A stretch of DNA of 64,000 nt from Pyropia haitanensis. Taxonomy: Eukaryota > Rhodophyta > Bangiophyceae > Bangiales > Bangiaceae. Both the position numbers and the translations under genes were made by a program. The stretch is from NCBI GenBank assembly GCA_008729055.1, contig SDUX01000090.1:94430-158429 (forward strand). The letters are read 5' to 3'. Of this stretch, positions 1 through 9,592 are shown piece by piece. The notes below the pieces were generated by a model. It was not told where the DNA came from. It did not search any database and saw only the letters and a program-made list of their open reading frames with translations. The first letter of the stretch is position 1. The number at the start of each line of letters is the position of its first letter.

Positions 1-785
1 ACAGAGGGCTACTTTTATTTGGATGCCCAAACGTTGGCGGGAGCGCTTGGCTCCACTAGATTTGGCGGGCTGTCTGCAGCACCTCTGCCCGCCTCACTCT
101 GGACGACAACAGTTCTCAGGAGGCGACCAGCCCTCGCGCGGTGTGGGTCGGGCGCGGCGAGAGGCCATCCCGAGACCGCCGCAAAGGAGCACATTGCCAC
201 TTCACTGACCATCAGCATGACCCCGGCAGCACAGCCTGTACCACCGGTGCCAATGAGGGAGCTGGACGCAGCAACGCTCGCCATTACGCCATCAATAAAG
301 GGGGTGACAACTGAACAGGTGACGGGTGGGGCGTCGCACGTGGCGGTCGGAGAGCTGACGGCGGCGGCAAGGCCCGCCTTTCCGCCCGCGTTGGCGGGGA
401 TGGCTGGTGGTGCTGAACCTGACGGGATGCACCCTTTGGAACTGTTGGGTCCTGCGCCAGCTTTGCTGGGGGGTGGCATTGCGATGGGCCCGCCACCGGT
501 TGCGCCTGCCCCACCTGTCTCGTCATCTCTACCATCGTCTGACACTGGGCAATCTGAGCCTTGCCGCTCATGTGTGCCTCGTCCCTTTGTGCGGTGCATC
601 AGGTTGCACATGGACTCGTGCCCGAGTACCAACAAGTCGCAGTTCTTCTACGGCGGCCTGGGCCTCATTCTGTCGACCGGTGTATTGGACTGCGCCATGG
701 TCCTCTACATGGTCGTTGGCCACACAAAGTTTGGCCCGGACCTGGTGGCTCGGGCGCTAGCGGGGCGGTACAAATCGTCGGACGT
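1..785 (+). pseudogene. 5' part of transposase-like (DUF7869-like) ORF, split by the Gypsy insertion
   Basis: The frame is open from the window edge, so the true start lies to the left and no initiator can be chosen. The first ~200 residues are Ala/Pro-rich and unrecognised. From about base 590 the protein looks like a DUF7869-type domain: an HMDSC block followed by NKSQFF, then a hydrophobic strand and the hallmark VGHTKFGPD, then a basic YKSSDV stretch. That order (D/N-C...QNK...GHTKF.PD) is what I know from DUF7869 proteins of transposon-rich eukaryotes, probably an RNase-H-like transposase core; the role is inference. The ORF stops making sense at 785, where a retrotransposon starts, and resumes in the same frame at 8153 (SDV|FSHGQL). 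Gene split by insertion; not functional as it stands. Confidence 0.5.
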
Positions 786-1646
786 TGTAAGGATATGCCC
801 CTTAAATCCCCAAGACTGGAGCCTAGGGGATAAGGACTGGGGCCTCTCCTTCCCTGTCCTTCTCAGCCAACTCCTTCCAAGACGCATCAACTCCAAAGTA
901 ATCTGGGGCATGCCGCGGTGTCCGTCCGATAATCTACTACTAACGGACGGTCAGCACGGGAGCCGCGGATTGGCTAACCGACACTACCTTGACTCATCTG
1001 CCGACGGGTACAGTCTCCAACGGATCAACGGACTAACGGACCAAAAGACGAGCCACATCTCTGACGCGTCAGCAAGCCGGAACAATATCCCCGTGGACCA
1101 ATGGGAGCGACAAGACTTGCTGACCCACGGGAGATATTCGACCCGAAGACTGGCGTCTGCTTACACGCCTCTGAGGCTTTTCGGGTCGAATGGCGCGTGG
1201 GGCCAGCCGCGCGGCGCTACGAGCGCCGCACACCGTCCCCCCCCCGTTTGGGGCTTTCTGGTGGGGCGCCTTGGGGCGCACACGCCCACCCTTGCTTTGT
1301 TCTGAGAGCCCATGCTTTGTTTTGAGAGCTTTGGTGCCGTCCACCGGCACGACGGGCAATCGCATGCTTTGGGGCACCCTGGGTGCCCCCCTGGGGGTAT
1401 ATAATGCGTGAGTGTGGGCGCCACCGGGAGAGACCTCGGGGGAGGAACGACAGACAGAGACACAAAGACCTCCTTTACCTTCGACCCCCTCGACCCTCAC
1501 CGACGTCACGCCCATCCTCTTCCCCACCCCCATCACCGTCATCCCACCCGTCACCTTCCCCGCGCCCGGCATCCTCATTGGTGCACGGGTTGCTGACACC
1601 GGCGCCAGTACGTTGAGGGCTGCCCGTGTGTGGGTGGTGCCTCACA
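786..1646 (+). repeat. 5' LTR of the Gypsy element
   Basis: 861 bp, TG...CA ends, matching 7292-8152 with two substitutions noticed (ACCTTGACTC versus ACCCTGACTC, and CAATATCCCC versus CAATCTCCCC). It contains a G/C-rich U3, a TATA box at 1398-1404 and a C-rich downstream part. A donor-like GTACGT lies at 1608 and could start an intron that ends before the zinc-finger ORF. Confidence 0.97.
1398..1404 (+). promoter_or_regulatory. TATA box in the Gypsy 5' LTR
   Basis: TATATAA in a GC-rich context about 250 bp before the LTR end, a normal place for the U3 promoter. Transcription would start roughly 30 bp downstream (inference). The 3' LTR has the same box at 7904-7910. Confidence 0.7.
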
Positions 1647-1648
1647 TG

Positions 1649-1660
1649 TGGTAGCTTCAG
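1649..1660 (+). other. Primer-binding site (tRNA primer)
   Basis: TGGTAGCTTCAG begins two bases after the LTR end. Its complement ends in ...ACCA, the 3' end of a tRNA. The spacing and the TGGTA start are those of Gypsy elements primed by a tRNA such as initiator Met; the exact tRNA cannot be named without the tRNA set of the species. Confidence 0.7.
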
Positions 1661-1884
1661 ATAGTTTGACTTCCTCTTGGCGGTGACGTTGCGATTCCGT
1701 CCTGGATTTGGCCCTCCCTGTGTTTGTGCACTCGTGCTGCCCCCTGTGTTCGGCGTGCCTCGGGCATTGTAATACGAACGCAGCGGGTTCCACGAATCAC
1801 ACCGAAAGAACACTGCCCTGACACTGCCCTGGTGGCCCCTGTCACGGTTTTTTTTCTTTTGGTCGACTGATTGTCGAAACCCAG

Positions 1885-2522
1885 TGAGTGCCAAATCAGG
1901 TTCGGAATTTTCCTTCTCGGCGTTGGCGGACGCCCCGACTTCCTCGGCGGCGACGGCGCGCCCCCCGACGGCGCGCGGCACCCCGGCGGCGCGCGGCACC
2001 GCGGCGGCGCGCGACACCGCGGCGGCACGTGGCACCCCGGCGGGCGCATCCACGTCATCCTCTGTGGCGGCGACGGCCGCATCGGCGGCGCCAGCCGCAT
2101 CCAAGCCCCCCCTCTCGCGCAAGGGTAAGGGCCCGGCCACGTCAGGACCGGCGGTCCCAGCCAACCGGCGCCTGCTGCTGCCCGCGCAGGATCCGGCCCG
2201 GCGCTACATCGCGCCGCCGGCCCCACGAATCGGCCACATCCGACCGACGACCGCACGCGCAGCAGAGCAGCGAGAGCAGCGCCGGATCGCCAAGACCATC
2301 CCCAAGGGCAAATACGTTTGCAAGCCGTGCGGTGTGCGTTGCAACAGCCTGACAGTGCTGCGCGACCATCGCTGGTCGCGGCGCCACCGCAATACGGTCA
2401 ACCGTCCAGCGACCCGCCCTCGTTGCGACGTGTGCGATCGCGAATTTGAGACGGTCGAGCACTTCGAACGCCACCAGCGTGGCAAGGATCACCACCGCAC
2501 GCTGGCGCGCCGCACCGACTGA
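1885..2522 (+). CDS. Extra ORF of the Gypsy element: two-finger C2H2 protein
   Basis: About 211 residues before the gag gene. The first half is Ala/Pro/Thr-rich with an 'RGTxAAR' type repeat. The C-terminal third has two zinc fingers of the long-spacer type: CKPC...H-x5-H, then CDVC...H-x5-H. The five-residue spacing between the histidines is typical of U1/matrin/JAZ-type fingers, many of which bind RNA. There is no in-frame ATG anywhere; the open frame starts at a GTG. A pyrimidine-rich acceptor ends in CCCAG at 1884. If spliced from the LTR donor GTACGT at 1608, the junction would itself create ATG followed by AGTGCC. That splicing is inference. Possible role: nucleic-acid binding, RNA packaging or regulation. 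Such an ORF is not standard in chromoviruses. Confidence 0.65.
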
Positions 2523-2886
2523 CACCTCGCAACACCCCCCAGGATCTGTGCAAGAGACGCGATTTTCCCCCTTTGATCTCCCCGCGTGGAAATCCGGCAC
2601 GACCCGACTCGGGCCCGTGCGCGGCGGCCGGCGGGAAAATCCGATTTCGTGATTTGAGTCTTCGAATTCTGCTTCATCGCATCGCTTGTGACCCATCAAA
2701 TAGTGTTGTCCATCTTTGGAAACGTGGTAGCCACGACGGCCACGCTTGTCCAGAGCTAGTGCAGCACTATTTTGCTTGGTCAAATTAACTTGCACATCTT
2801 GTAAGACTTGCCCCGTGCTCTGCCGGAGTAAGTCAAACCGGATCTGTTGGGTTAATTTGATTGTTGCGGACCTCACCCAGGACGCA

Positions 2887-3765
2887 ATGGACCCCCCGAA
2901 TCCTGCTGCTGTAAGCCCGATTAATCCGGGAACGGCCTCAACCGCACCCTGCGCGGAGTCATGGAATCAACTTACAGCGTTCGTCTCGCAGATGAGCGCC
3001 GAGCTCGAGGCTCATAAGGTTGAATTGGCGGACGCCAAGAAACAGCTGTCCGACGCCAAGGCTAAGGCCTCGAGTGGAGGCGCGACGACTGCGAGGCCGA
3101 ATAAGCCCGCGCTGTTCTCTGGCAAGCCCGGGACAATTGAAGCATGGTGCTCGCACATGGACTCATATGTGCGACTGACTGACCCTGACGAAGCGTGTCG
3201 GATCGCCTGCACCTACCTGGACGGTGAAGCGTTCACCTGGTGGCATACCTACAGTCGGACGACGGCGGTCCCCGACTGGGCTACCTTTCGGGCTGCGCTC
3301 ATCCGTCGCTTCAGCCCTCTGAACAAGACGCAGGCGGCGCGGGACAAGCTGCACTCATGGCGCCAAATCAAGGACGTCGGGACGTTCAACAGGACTTTCC
3401 TGAGCGTCCTCTTGGACATCCCGGACATCACCGAAGCGGAAAAGATCGACCGCTATAGCCGAGGCCTGAAGCGCGACATCTGGCAGGCACTGTGCCTCAA
3501 GACGTACACCGATCTTGAATCACTGATGACGGACGCCCTGCGCGTGGAAGCGGCCAAGGCTGGAGTGTCCCGTATCACCAGCAATGTTAACAGCACTTCT
3601 GGCAAGCCACCGACGATGGGCGTTGTCCCGATGGACATTTCCAGCATCAAGATCGAAAAGCTGACGCCAGACGAACGCCAGCGCTGCATGCGCGAGGGTC
3701 TCTGCCTTCGCTGTCGCGAGAAAGGACACATGGCTAAGGACTGCCCAAAAGGCCAGCGGAACTGA
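2887..3765 (+). CDS. gag: Gag polyprotein
   Basis: 292 residues from the first good ATG; the frame is open further upstream but without ATG. A coiled-coil-like segment ([16 protein letters not shown], residues ~38-55) is followed by the Ty3/Gypsy gag core with [21 protein letters not shown] and [11 protein letters not shown]. The C-terminus has one CCHC zinc knuckle, [14 protein letters not shown], for RNA binding. It forms the virus-like particle. The stop at 3763-3765 is preceded by a -1 slippery heptamer that leads into pol. Confidence 0.93.
   Translation: MDPPNPAAVSPINPGTASTAPCAESWNQLTAFVSQMSAELEAHKVELADAKKQLSDAKAKASSGGATTARPNKPALFSGKPGTIEAWCSHMDSYVRLTDPDEACRIACTYLDGEAFTWWHTYSRTTAVPDWATFRAALIRRFSPLNKTQAARDKLHSWRQIKDVGTFNRTFLSVLLDIPDITEAEKIDRYSRGLKRDIWQALCLKTYTDLESLMTDALRVEAAKAGVSRITSNVNSTSGKPPTMGVVPMDISSIKIEKLTPDERQRCMREGLCLRCREKGHMAKDCPKGQRN
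3744..3750 (+). promoter_or_regulatory. Probable -1 ribosomal frameshift site gag/pol
   Basis: C CCA AAA in the gag phase has the X-XXY-YYZ form. It lies 12 nt before the gag stop codon, right after the zinc knuckle. Slipping one base back enters the pol frame, which is open from here through the first pol ATG (3819). No downstream pseudoknot could be tested by eye. Confidence 0.6.
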
Positions 3766-3818
3766 AGCAGCAACAATCCTCAACATCTGTGAAAGACGCT
3801 CCTTCGGTTCCTGAAAAT

Positions 3819-6800
3819 ATGTCGTCACCATTTGAAGGCCCGCGACTCGGGCTTCTGCTTTCTACTGCTTCTGTCAATGGAAAAGTTGTTAAGGTGCTGT
3901 TCGACGACGGATCTCCCATCAACGTCGTCTCAAGGCGCATCGTTACCTCCTTGCATGTGAAAACGAAAGGAACGGACTTCGCGGCAAGCATGCCCGATGG
4001 CCGCTCCCATGTCCTCGCTGAAACCGTTGACCCTCTTGAGATTCACATCGGACCGTACCAAGAGCGACTTCGGTTTGCTGTTTGTGAATTGAGCGCGTAC
4101 GACCTCATCCTGGGAAAGAAGTGGCGCGATGACAAGGACGCCAAAATCAACAACAAGAAAAACAAGATCTCCTTCAAGTTCAACCACAAGAACATTTCTA
4201 TCACTGCCTCCCTCAAGAAGCCCGAAGCTCTGATCAGTCGGCAACGCCTTGCTCGGGACCTCGTTCAAAGGTGCCCTGTTTTTGCCATCTACCTGCAGTC
4301 GGAAGATCCCTCTAGCACCTTCGACATTAACGCCATTACGATGGGACAAGGCGAAGACAAGAAAGAAGTTCAAGAGATTCTCAAAGAGTACGCTGACGTC
4401 TTCCCAGACGAGCTCCCCGACGGACTCCCTCCTGAGCGCAGTCACAAATTTAGCATCAAGCTGACCGATGACGCCCAACCGCGTCGTAGCGGAATTTACC
4501 GATTAGCCGAATGGGAGCTCGAAGAACTCAAGACTCAACTGGCCGGCCTCATAAGGAAGGGATTCATCCAACCAAGCACCTCACCGTGGGGCTCTTCCGT
4601 CCTCTTTGCGGCGAAGAAGGACGGTGGCTGGCGAATGTGCATCGACTACAGGGCCCTGAACAAGGCTACTATCAAGAACGCGTACCCACTACCACGCATC
4701 GACGACATCTTTGACCAACTGCGAAAGGCCAAGTACTTTACAAAGATCGACCTCCGCTCTGGCTATCACCAGATTCGCCTTGACCCAGAAACAATACCTT
4801 TGACGGCGTTTCGAACCAAGTACGGATTCTATGAGTTCACCGTCGTACCCTTTGGTCTGACAAATGCACCCGCGGTCTTCATGAACCTAATGAACGATGT
4901 CTTCCGACTCTATCTGTACGACTTCATCTGTGTCTACCTCGACGACATCCTAGTCTACAGCGAAACTTACGACGATCACCTCATGCACCTACGATCAGCA
5001 CTCGAGAAATTACGAGAACACAAGCTCTACGCCAAGCTGAGCAAGTGCCAGTTCGCTCGAACTACTGTGGACTACCTTGGCCACGTCATCTCCGAGAAAG
5101 GCTTCTCTATGGAAGACTACAAGGTCCAAGCCATCCGTACGTGGGCAACACCGAGGAGCAAAAAGGATGTACAATCTTTCCTCGGTATGGTCAACTTCTA
5201 TCGAAGATTCATCAAGGGAATGGCTGCCGTAGCTACGCCGCTAACGAGGCTGACTGGGAATGTCGACTTCGAGTGGACACCCGACGCCCAGAAAGCCTTT
5301 GAGCAGCTGCAGGACCTAACGACAAGCGCACCGGTGCTAAGGCCTTTCGACAAGAGATACCCAATCTACGTGTCTACAGATGCCAGCGGGTATGCTGTGG
5401 GCGCAGTCCTTGAGCAAGATGATGGACGCGGACGGCGTCCAGTGGCGTACTTCTCGTTAACCCTCAACATCCACGAGCAGCGCTACAGCATTCGTGAAAG
5501 AGAACTGCTTGCAGTCGTACAAGCTATCCGGCATTGGCGCTGCTACCTCTACGGAAGACCCTTTGAGGTCCACACCGACCATGAGTCCCTGAGATACCTA
5601 AGCACCCAAGAGAAGCTGAACGATCGCCAAGTCAAGTGGCTGGAGTTTCTGGACCAGTTCCAGTTCAAGATTGTCCCAATCAAGGGCACTTCGAACCCCG
5701 TGGCTGATGCCCTTTCCAGGCAGCCACAAGATGCTCCCGACAAGCACGCCCCCAATCAAGACCTTCTTGGTCGCGTGCTGACCAAGACCATTGAAGAACT
5801 CCCCAAGAAAACTGAAATCAACAACCTCATGACCATCAACCAAAGTGATCAAGACCTTGCCACCTTAAGACAAGAGTACGACGCGGACCCCGAGTTTGCC
5901 GACCTAGTCAAAGACCCGGTATCTCCCTACCGGCTACACATGAGGTTGTTGAAACGAGGTGACCGTACGTGTATCCCCGTCGGTACTCTACGCCAAAGAC
6001 TACTCCACGACTACCATGATGTCCCGTGCCAAGGGCACATGGGAGTCAAGAAAACAACCAAGGTTATCTCTTCCAAGTACTACTGGAAGACAATGCGGAA
6101 AGACATCCAAAGATACGTACAAACATGTGATTTGTGCCAGCGGAACAAGGCTAGCACCCATTCACCTCTGGGTCACCTCAAACCCTTGGACCCCCCGAGC
6201 CAACGATGGGCAAGTGTCTCCATGGACTTTATCACGCCTCTTCCTCTGACTCCAAGAGGCCACAACGGGATTTACGTCGTTGTCGACCGCCTCTCCAAGA
6301 TGATTCGCCTCGCCCCTATGAAGCCAGACTGTACGGCGCCAGTCGCAGCTCAGCTCTACCATGATCACGTCTATCGACACCACGGACTCCCAGCTGATGT
6401 TGTCTGCGACAGGGACCGCATTTTCTTCTCCAACTTCTGGCAGTCGCTCACGGAGATTCTCAAGGTCAAGATCAAGGCCTCTTCAGCGTACCACCCGCAA
6501 ACCGACGGACAAACTGAGATCATGAACAAGAAGATCGAAGAAATCCTGCGAAACTTTGTCAACCATCACCAAGGCGATTGGGACCTCTTTCTGGTTGCTG
6601 CCGAAGTAGCCTACAACCGGTCGCCAAATGCTGTTACAACGTACTCCCCTTTCTTCCTGAACTACGGATTCGAACCTAAGACGGTACCAATGGACATCCT
6701 CGAAAACTCAGAGTCAAGCATGCCTGCAGTGTCTGACTGGCTAAGCGGTCTCCAACATGCTCAAGAGACTGCCATCTCAGCCATCAAGAGTGCAAATGAG

Positions 6801-7280
6801 GCGCGCTCGGCGTACGCAAATCGCCATCGCCGACCTTGCAAGATCGCCGTGGACGATCTGGTGCTACTAAGTACCAAACACCTTATGCCAGATGCTTTCC
6901 CAGGCGCTCGCAAGCTGATGCCCAAGTACTCAGGACCGTACCGCGTCACTGAGAGTATCAACGATGTGACGTTCCGCCTGGATCTTCCCCAAGCGGTGCT
7001 CGATCGCAAGGTTCACAACGCCTTTCATGCGAGCTTGCTGAAGCCGTACCGCGCTGATCCTTATGGCCGACTTCCTCCCGTTCCGCCTCCGGTGGCATTT
7101 CCGGACGGTTCTGTCGAGTACGAAGTCGACTCCATCATAAGGTCACGAAAGCGCCGTGGACGACTACAGTACCTGGTCAAGTGGAAAGGCTGTGACGTCA
7201 GCGAGAACTCCTGGCTGACCAAGCAAGACCTTGCGAACGCACCTGAGGTGTTGGACGCTTTCCTGCGCCGCGCGTCCTAA
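3819..7280 (+). CDS. pol: Pol polyprotein: protease, RT, RNase H, integrase, chromodomain
   Basis: 1,153 residues from the first ATG; the frame is open back to the slippery site, so Pol is probably made as Gag-Pol. Protease: [15 protein letters not shown], with DDG where DSG/DTG is usual. [14 protein letters not shown] and catalytic YLDDILVYS (~370). RNase H: STDASG and HTDHESL (~518-580). Integrase: HHCC zinc domain (CDLCQRN), then the DDE core with SMDFITP, CDRDRIF and [15 protein letters not shown]-like segment: [10 protein letters not shown]. Chromodomain: YEVDSII...[16 protein letters not shown] (~1105-1150), expected to guide integration to marked chromatin. No stops or frameshifts, so likely active. 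Confidence 0.97.
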   Translation: MSSPFEGPRLGLLLSTASVNGKVVKVLFDDGSPINVVSRRIVTSLHVKTKGTDFAASMPDGRSHVLAETVDPLEIHIGPYQERLRFAVCELSAYDLILGKKWRDDKDAKINNKKNKISFKFNHKNISITASLKKPEALISRQRLARDLVQRCPVFAIYLQSEDPSSTFDINAITMGQGEDKKEVQEILKEYADVFPDELPDGLPPERSHKFSIKLTDDAQPRRSGIYRLAEWELEELKTQLAGLIRKGFIQPSTSPWGSSVLFAAKKDGGWRMCIDYRALNKATIKNAYPLPRIDDIFDQLRKAKYFTKIDLRSGYHQIRLDPETIPLTAFRTKYGFYEFTVVPFGLTNAPAVFMNLMNDVFRLYLYDFICVYLDDILVYSETYDDHLMHLRSALEKLREHKLYAKLSKCQFARTTVDYLGHVISEKGFSMEDYKVQAIRTWATPRSKKDVQSFLGMVNFYRRFIKGMAAVATPLTRLTGNVDFEWTPDAQKAFEQLQDLTTSAPVLRPFDKRYPIYVSTDASGYAVGAVLEQDDGRGRRPVAYFSLTLNIHEQRYSIRERELLAVVQAIRHWRCYLYGRPFEVHTDHESLRYLSTQEKLNDRQVKWLEFLDQFQFKIVPIKGTSNPVADALSRQPQDAPDKHAPNQDLLGRVLTKTIEELPKKTEINNLMTINQSDQDLATLRQEYDADPEFADLVKDPVSPYRLHMRLLKRGDRTCIPVGTLRQRLLHDYHDVPCQGHMGVKKTTKVISSKYYWKTMRKDIQRYVQTCDLCQRNKASTHSPLGHLKPLDPPSQRWASVSMDFITPLPLTPRGHNGIYVVVDRLSKMIRLAPMKPDCTAPVAAQLYHDHVYRHHGLPADVVCDRDRIFFSNFWQSLTEILKVKIKASSAYHPQTDGQTEIMNKKIEEILRNFVNHHQGDWDLFLVAAEVAYNRSPNAVTTYSPFFLNYGFEPKTVPMDILENSESSMPAVSDWLSGLQHAQETAISAIKSANEARSAYANRHRRPCKIAVDDLVLLSTKHLMPDAFPGARKLMPKYSGPYRVTESINDVTFRLDLPQAVLDRKVHNAFHASLLKPYRADPYGRLPPVPPPVAFPDGSVEYEVDSIIRSRKRRGRLQYLVKWKGCDVSENSWLTKQDLANAPEVLDAFLRRAS

Positions 7281-7291
7281 GGGGGGGGAAG
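7279..7291 (+). other. Polypurine tract
   Basis: AAGGGGGGGGAAG lies between the pol stop codon and the 3' LTR. This is the plus-strand primer for reverse transcription; it ends exactly at the TG of the LTR. Confidence 0.85.
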
Positions 7292-8152
7292 TGTAAGGAT
7301 ATGCCCCTTAAATCCCCAAGACTGGAGCCTAGGGGATAAGGACTGGGGCCTCTCCTTCCCTGTCCTTCTCAGCCAACTCCTTCCAAGACGCATCAACTCC
7401 AAAGTAATCTGGGGCATGCCGCGGTGTCCGTCCGATAATCTACTACTAACGGACGGTCAGCACGGGAGCCGCGGATTGGCTAACCGACACTACCCTGACT
7501 CATCTGCCGACGGGTACAGTCTCCAACGGATCAACGGACTAACGGACCAAAAGACGAGCCACATCTCTGACGCGTCAGCAAGCCGGAACAATCTCCCCGT
7601 GGACCAATGGGAGCGACAAGACTTGCTGACCCACGGGAGATATTCGACCCGAAGACTGGCGTCTGCTTACACGCCTCTGAGGCTTTTCGGGTCGAATGGC
7701 GCGTGGGGCCAGCCGCGCGGCGCTACGAGCGCCGCACACCGTCCCCCCCCCGTTTGGGGCTTTCTGGTGGGGCGCCTTGGGGCGCACACGCCCACCCTTG
7801 CTTTGTTCTGAGAGCCCATGCTTTGTTTTGAGAGCTTTGGTGCCGTCCACCGGCACGACGGGCAATCGCATGCTTTGGGGCACCCTGGGTGCCCCCCTGG
7901 GGGTATATAATGCGTGAGTGTGGGCGCCACCGGGAGAGACCTCGGGGGAGGAACGACAGACAGAGACACAAAGACCTCCTTTACCTTCGACCCCCTCGAC
8001 CCTCACCGACGTCACGCCCATCCTCTTCCCCACCCCCATCACCGTCATCCCACCCGTCACCTTCCCCGCGCCCGGCATCCTCATTGGTGCACGGGTTGCT
8101 GACACCGGCGCCAGTACGTTGAGGGCTGCCCGTGTGTGGGTGGTGCCTCACA
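7292..8152 (+). repeat. 3' LTR of the Gypsy element
   Basis: Second copy of the 861-bp LTR, directly preceded by a purine tract and followed by the target duplication GACGT. The TATA box is at 7904-7910. Confidence 0.97.
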
Positions 8153-8524
8153 GACGTGTTCAGCCATGGGCAGCTCAACGAGGTGTTCAAGCCGTTCGGG
8201 ACTGTGGGAGCGTATGGCGGGGACATGCTACAGACGTGGAAGAAGAGAACGCAGACACTTTTTTTTCCGATCAACCACATCATGTCCTATCGGTGCTTCT
8301 TGCTGCTTGCCGACGACGGCGAGGTCAACCTCAGTGCACCCGAGACGCCGCCGCCCACATTCGAACTCTTTCCCAATCGTGGTCCGCTGGTGCGCGACGG
8401 CGTGCTGCTGGCTGAGGGCACGTCCTGCAATGTGACTATCGCTCGATATTCGCCCATATTCGTGCCACGTGGCTCCGTTGGTCGCAGAACGGCGGTTCTT
8501 GCGTCTCGCAGCAACGTCGGATGA
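8153..8524 (+). pseudogene. 3' part of the DUF7869-like ORF
   Basis: Continues the ORF interrupted at 785; the 5-bp duplication GACGT is the first codon and a half of this piece. About 124 codons follow to a stop at 8522-8524. They include a Trp/Lys-rich block (TWKKRTQTLFF), a HIMSYRCFLL strand and a Pro-rich turn, which is the usual layout after GHTKF in DUF7869 proteins. There is no frameshift or stop inside this part, so the gene was probably intact shortly before the insertion, in line with the near-identical LTRs. Alternative: a host protein of unknown function. Confidence 0.5.
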
Positions 8525-8609
8525 CCAACGGGACGCGAAAACGGCCGTATGTGGCCAATATACTTCGATATAGTTGTTTCAAGTCGTCAGTGCCACGTTT
8601 AGTTCTCGT

Positions 8610-8673
8610 TGGTCCTGCGACCATCGGGGTGACCAAAACGACCCTGTTTGGTCACCCCGATAGTCGCAGACCA
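8610..8673. repeat. Near-perfect hairpin, 28/27-bp arms
   Basis: Arms 8610-8637 and 8647-8673 (sharing ATCGGGGTGACCAAA and its complement) are complementary except for one base change and one indel, around a 9-nt loop. No gene overlaps it. It could be a foldback/MITE remnant or a structured RNA. Confidence 0.8.
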
Positions 8674-9172
8674 TCCGTTTTGGTCACACGGGACCCCCGT
8701 GGGACCTGAATCAGACGCGCCACGTGGCGTTTTAACCACATTCTGTTTTCGTTGGCTCCGCTAGCAATAGAGTGTTTGAATGTGATTTGTGTGTATATCA
8801 AATATGGATTCGCACGGCGAAGAAAGACAAGATAACGACCAAGCTGCAGAGAGCCGTGGCAACCCTGGACGGTGCCCCCAAGAGTGCACGGGTACAAATC
8901 AGCGACGACGATGCCTCCTCGCCAGTCCTCGTTTCTCCTCACCGCGCATCGCGACACAAGCGAGATTCGCCCTGTGTGAGTGACCACGAACGCGACTGTC
9001 GGCTGGATTTTCCCATACGTATGGCCCCTGGCGGGGTCCCGCCGCGAGGTTGCGTGCTGGCCCGCCCCATTGGCAGCGCTGGGGCGCCCCGCGGCGCCCG
9101 CCCCCCCCCATTTCATGCGTTTCTTGGCGGGCCATGTAGCCATCGCCCCGGTGAAACAGGCGTGGTGCCCCC
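8674..9172. other. Non-coding flank of the Harbinger element
   Basis: No supported gene. The part from about 9040 resembles the sequence on the other side of the Harbinger element (from 12530) in direct orientation: both share GTGCTG..CCCGC, CATTGGCA.CGCT, GGGCGCCCCG, a long C-run, then ATT.CA.GC.TT..TTGGC and GGCCAT. Confidence 0.5.
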
Positions 9173-9175
9173 TGA

Positions 9176-9190
9176 GGCCCTTTCGCAGTT
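9176..9190 (+). repeat. Left TIR of the Harbinger element
   Basis: GGCCCTTTCGCAGTT, matching 12512-12526 read on the minus strand with one mismatch. Preceded by TGA. Confidence 0.8.
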
Positions 9191-9249
9191 GCAAACGGCG
9201 TGACGGTATATACGCGTAACGCCGATCTGATTGGCTGTGCCCATCCCGA

Positions 9250-9310
9250 CGGTATACCGCGGTATAGACATACGCGGGTCGCCCGCGTATGTCTATACCG
9301 CGGTATACCG
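9250..9310. repeat. Perfect 29-bp-arm palindrome inside the Harbinger left end
   Basis: Arms 9250-9278 and 9282-9310 are exact reverse complements around a 3-nt loop. The arms themselves contain GGTATACC and CCGCGG, both self-complementary. Position just inside the TIR suggests a transposase- or accessory-protein-binding site, or an insulator of the promoter; this is inference. Confidence 0.9.
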
Positions 9311-9592
9311 CGGCGTACACTGCAGAGATCAAGACTTGACGATCGAATTGAGACCCAGTTTGGAGTTGCCAAAGACAACTCACAGGTTCGAGGGGTGTCG
9401 TTGGACAAAGTCCATTGGCGGGCAGAGGCGCCGGGAAGAAGACCCACAACATTGGACACGCACTGGCGGCAATGCAAAAGCGACCCCGCCCCCGGAACCA
9501 CTCGAGACGCCAACCCGCACATCCACACACACGCTTCCGGACCAGAGCCTCACGCCTTCTTCCTACCTGTTGTTGCGTCGGATCGGACCAGT

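Larger units (their letters stand above)
786..8152 (+). mobile_element. Complete Ty3/Gypsy chromovirus LTR retrotransposon
   Basis: 7,367-bp element with two 861-bp LTRs that begin TGTAAGG and end CTCACA, flanked by the 5-bp target duplication GACGT (781-785 and 8153-8157). Order of parts: 5' LTR, primer-binding site, an extra zinc-finger ORF, gag, pol (protease, reverse transcriptase, RNase H, integrase, chromodomain), polypurine tract, 3' LTR. Integrase downstream of RT/RNase H defines Ty3/Gypsy, and the C-terminal chromodomain defines chromoviruses. I noticed only two substitutions between the LTRs (about 0.2%), and gag and pol are free of disabling mutations, so the insertion is recent and may be competent. 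It disrupts a DUF7869-like ORF in the same orientation. Confidence 0.97.

Noticed and set aside
1069..1599. ORFs within the LTRs, present in both copies
   Set aside because: Duplicated only because the LTR is; composition is not protein-like and they cross the promoter.
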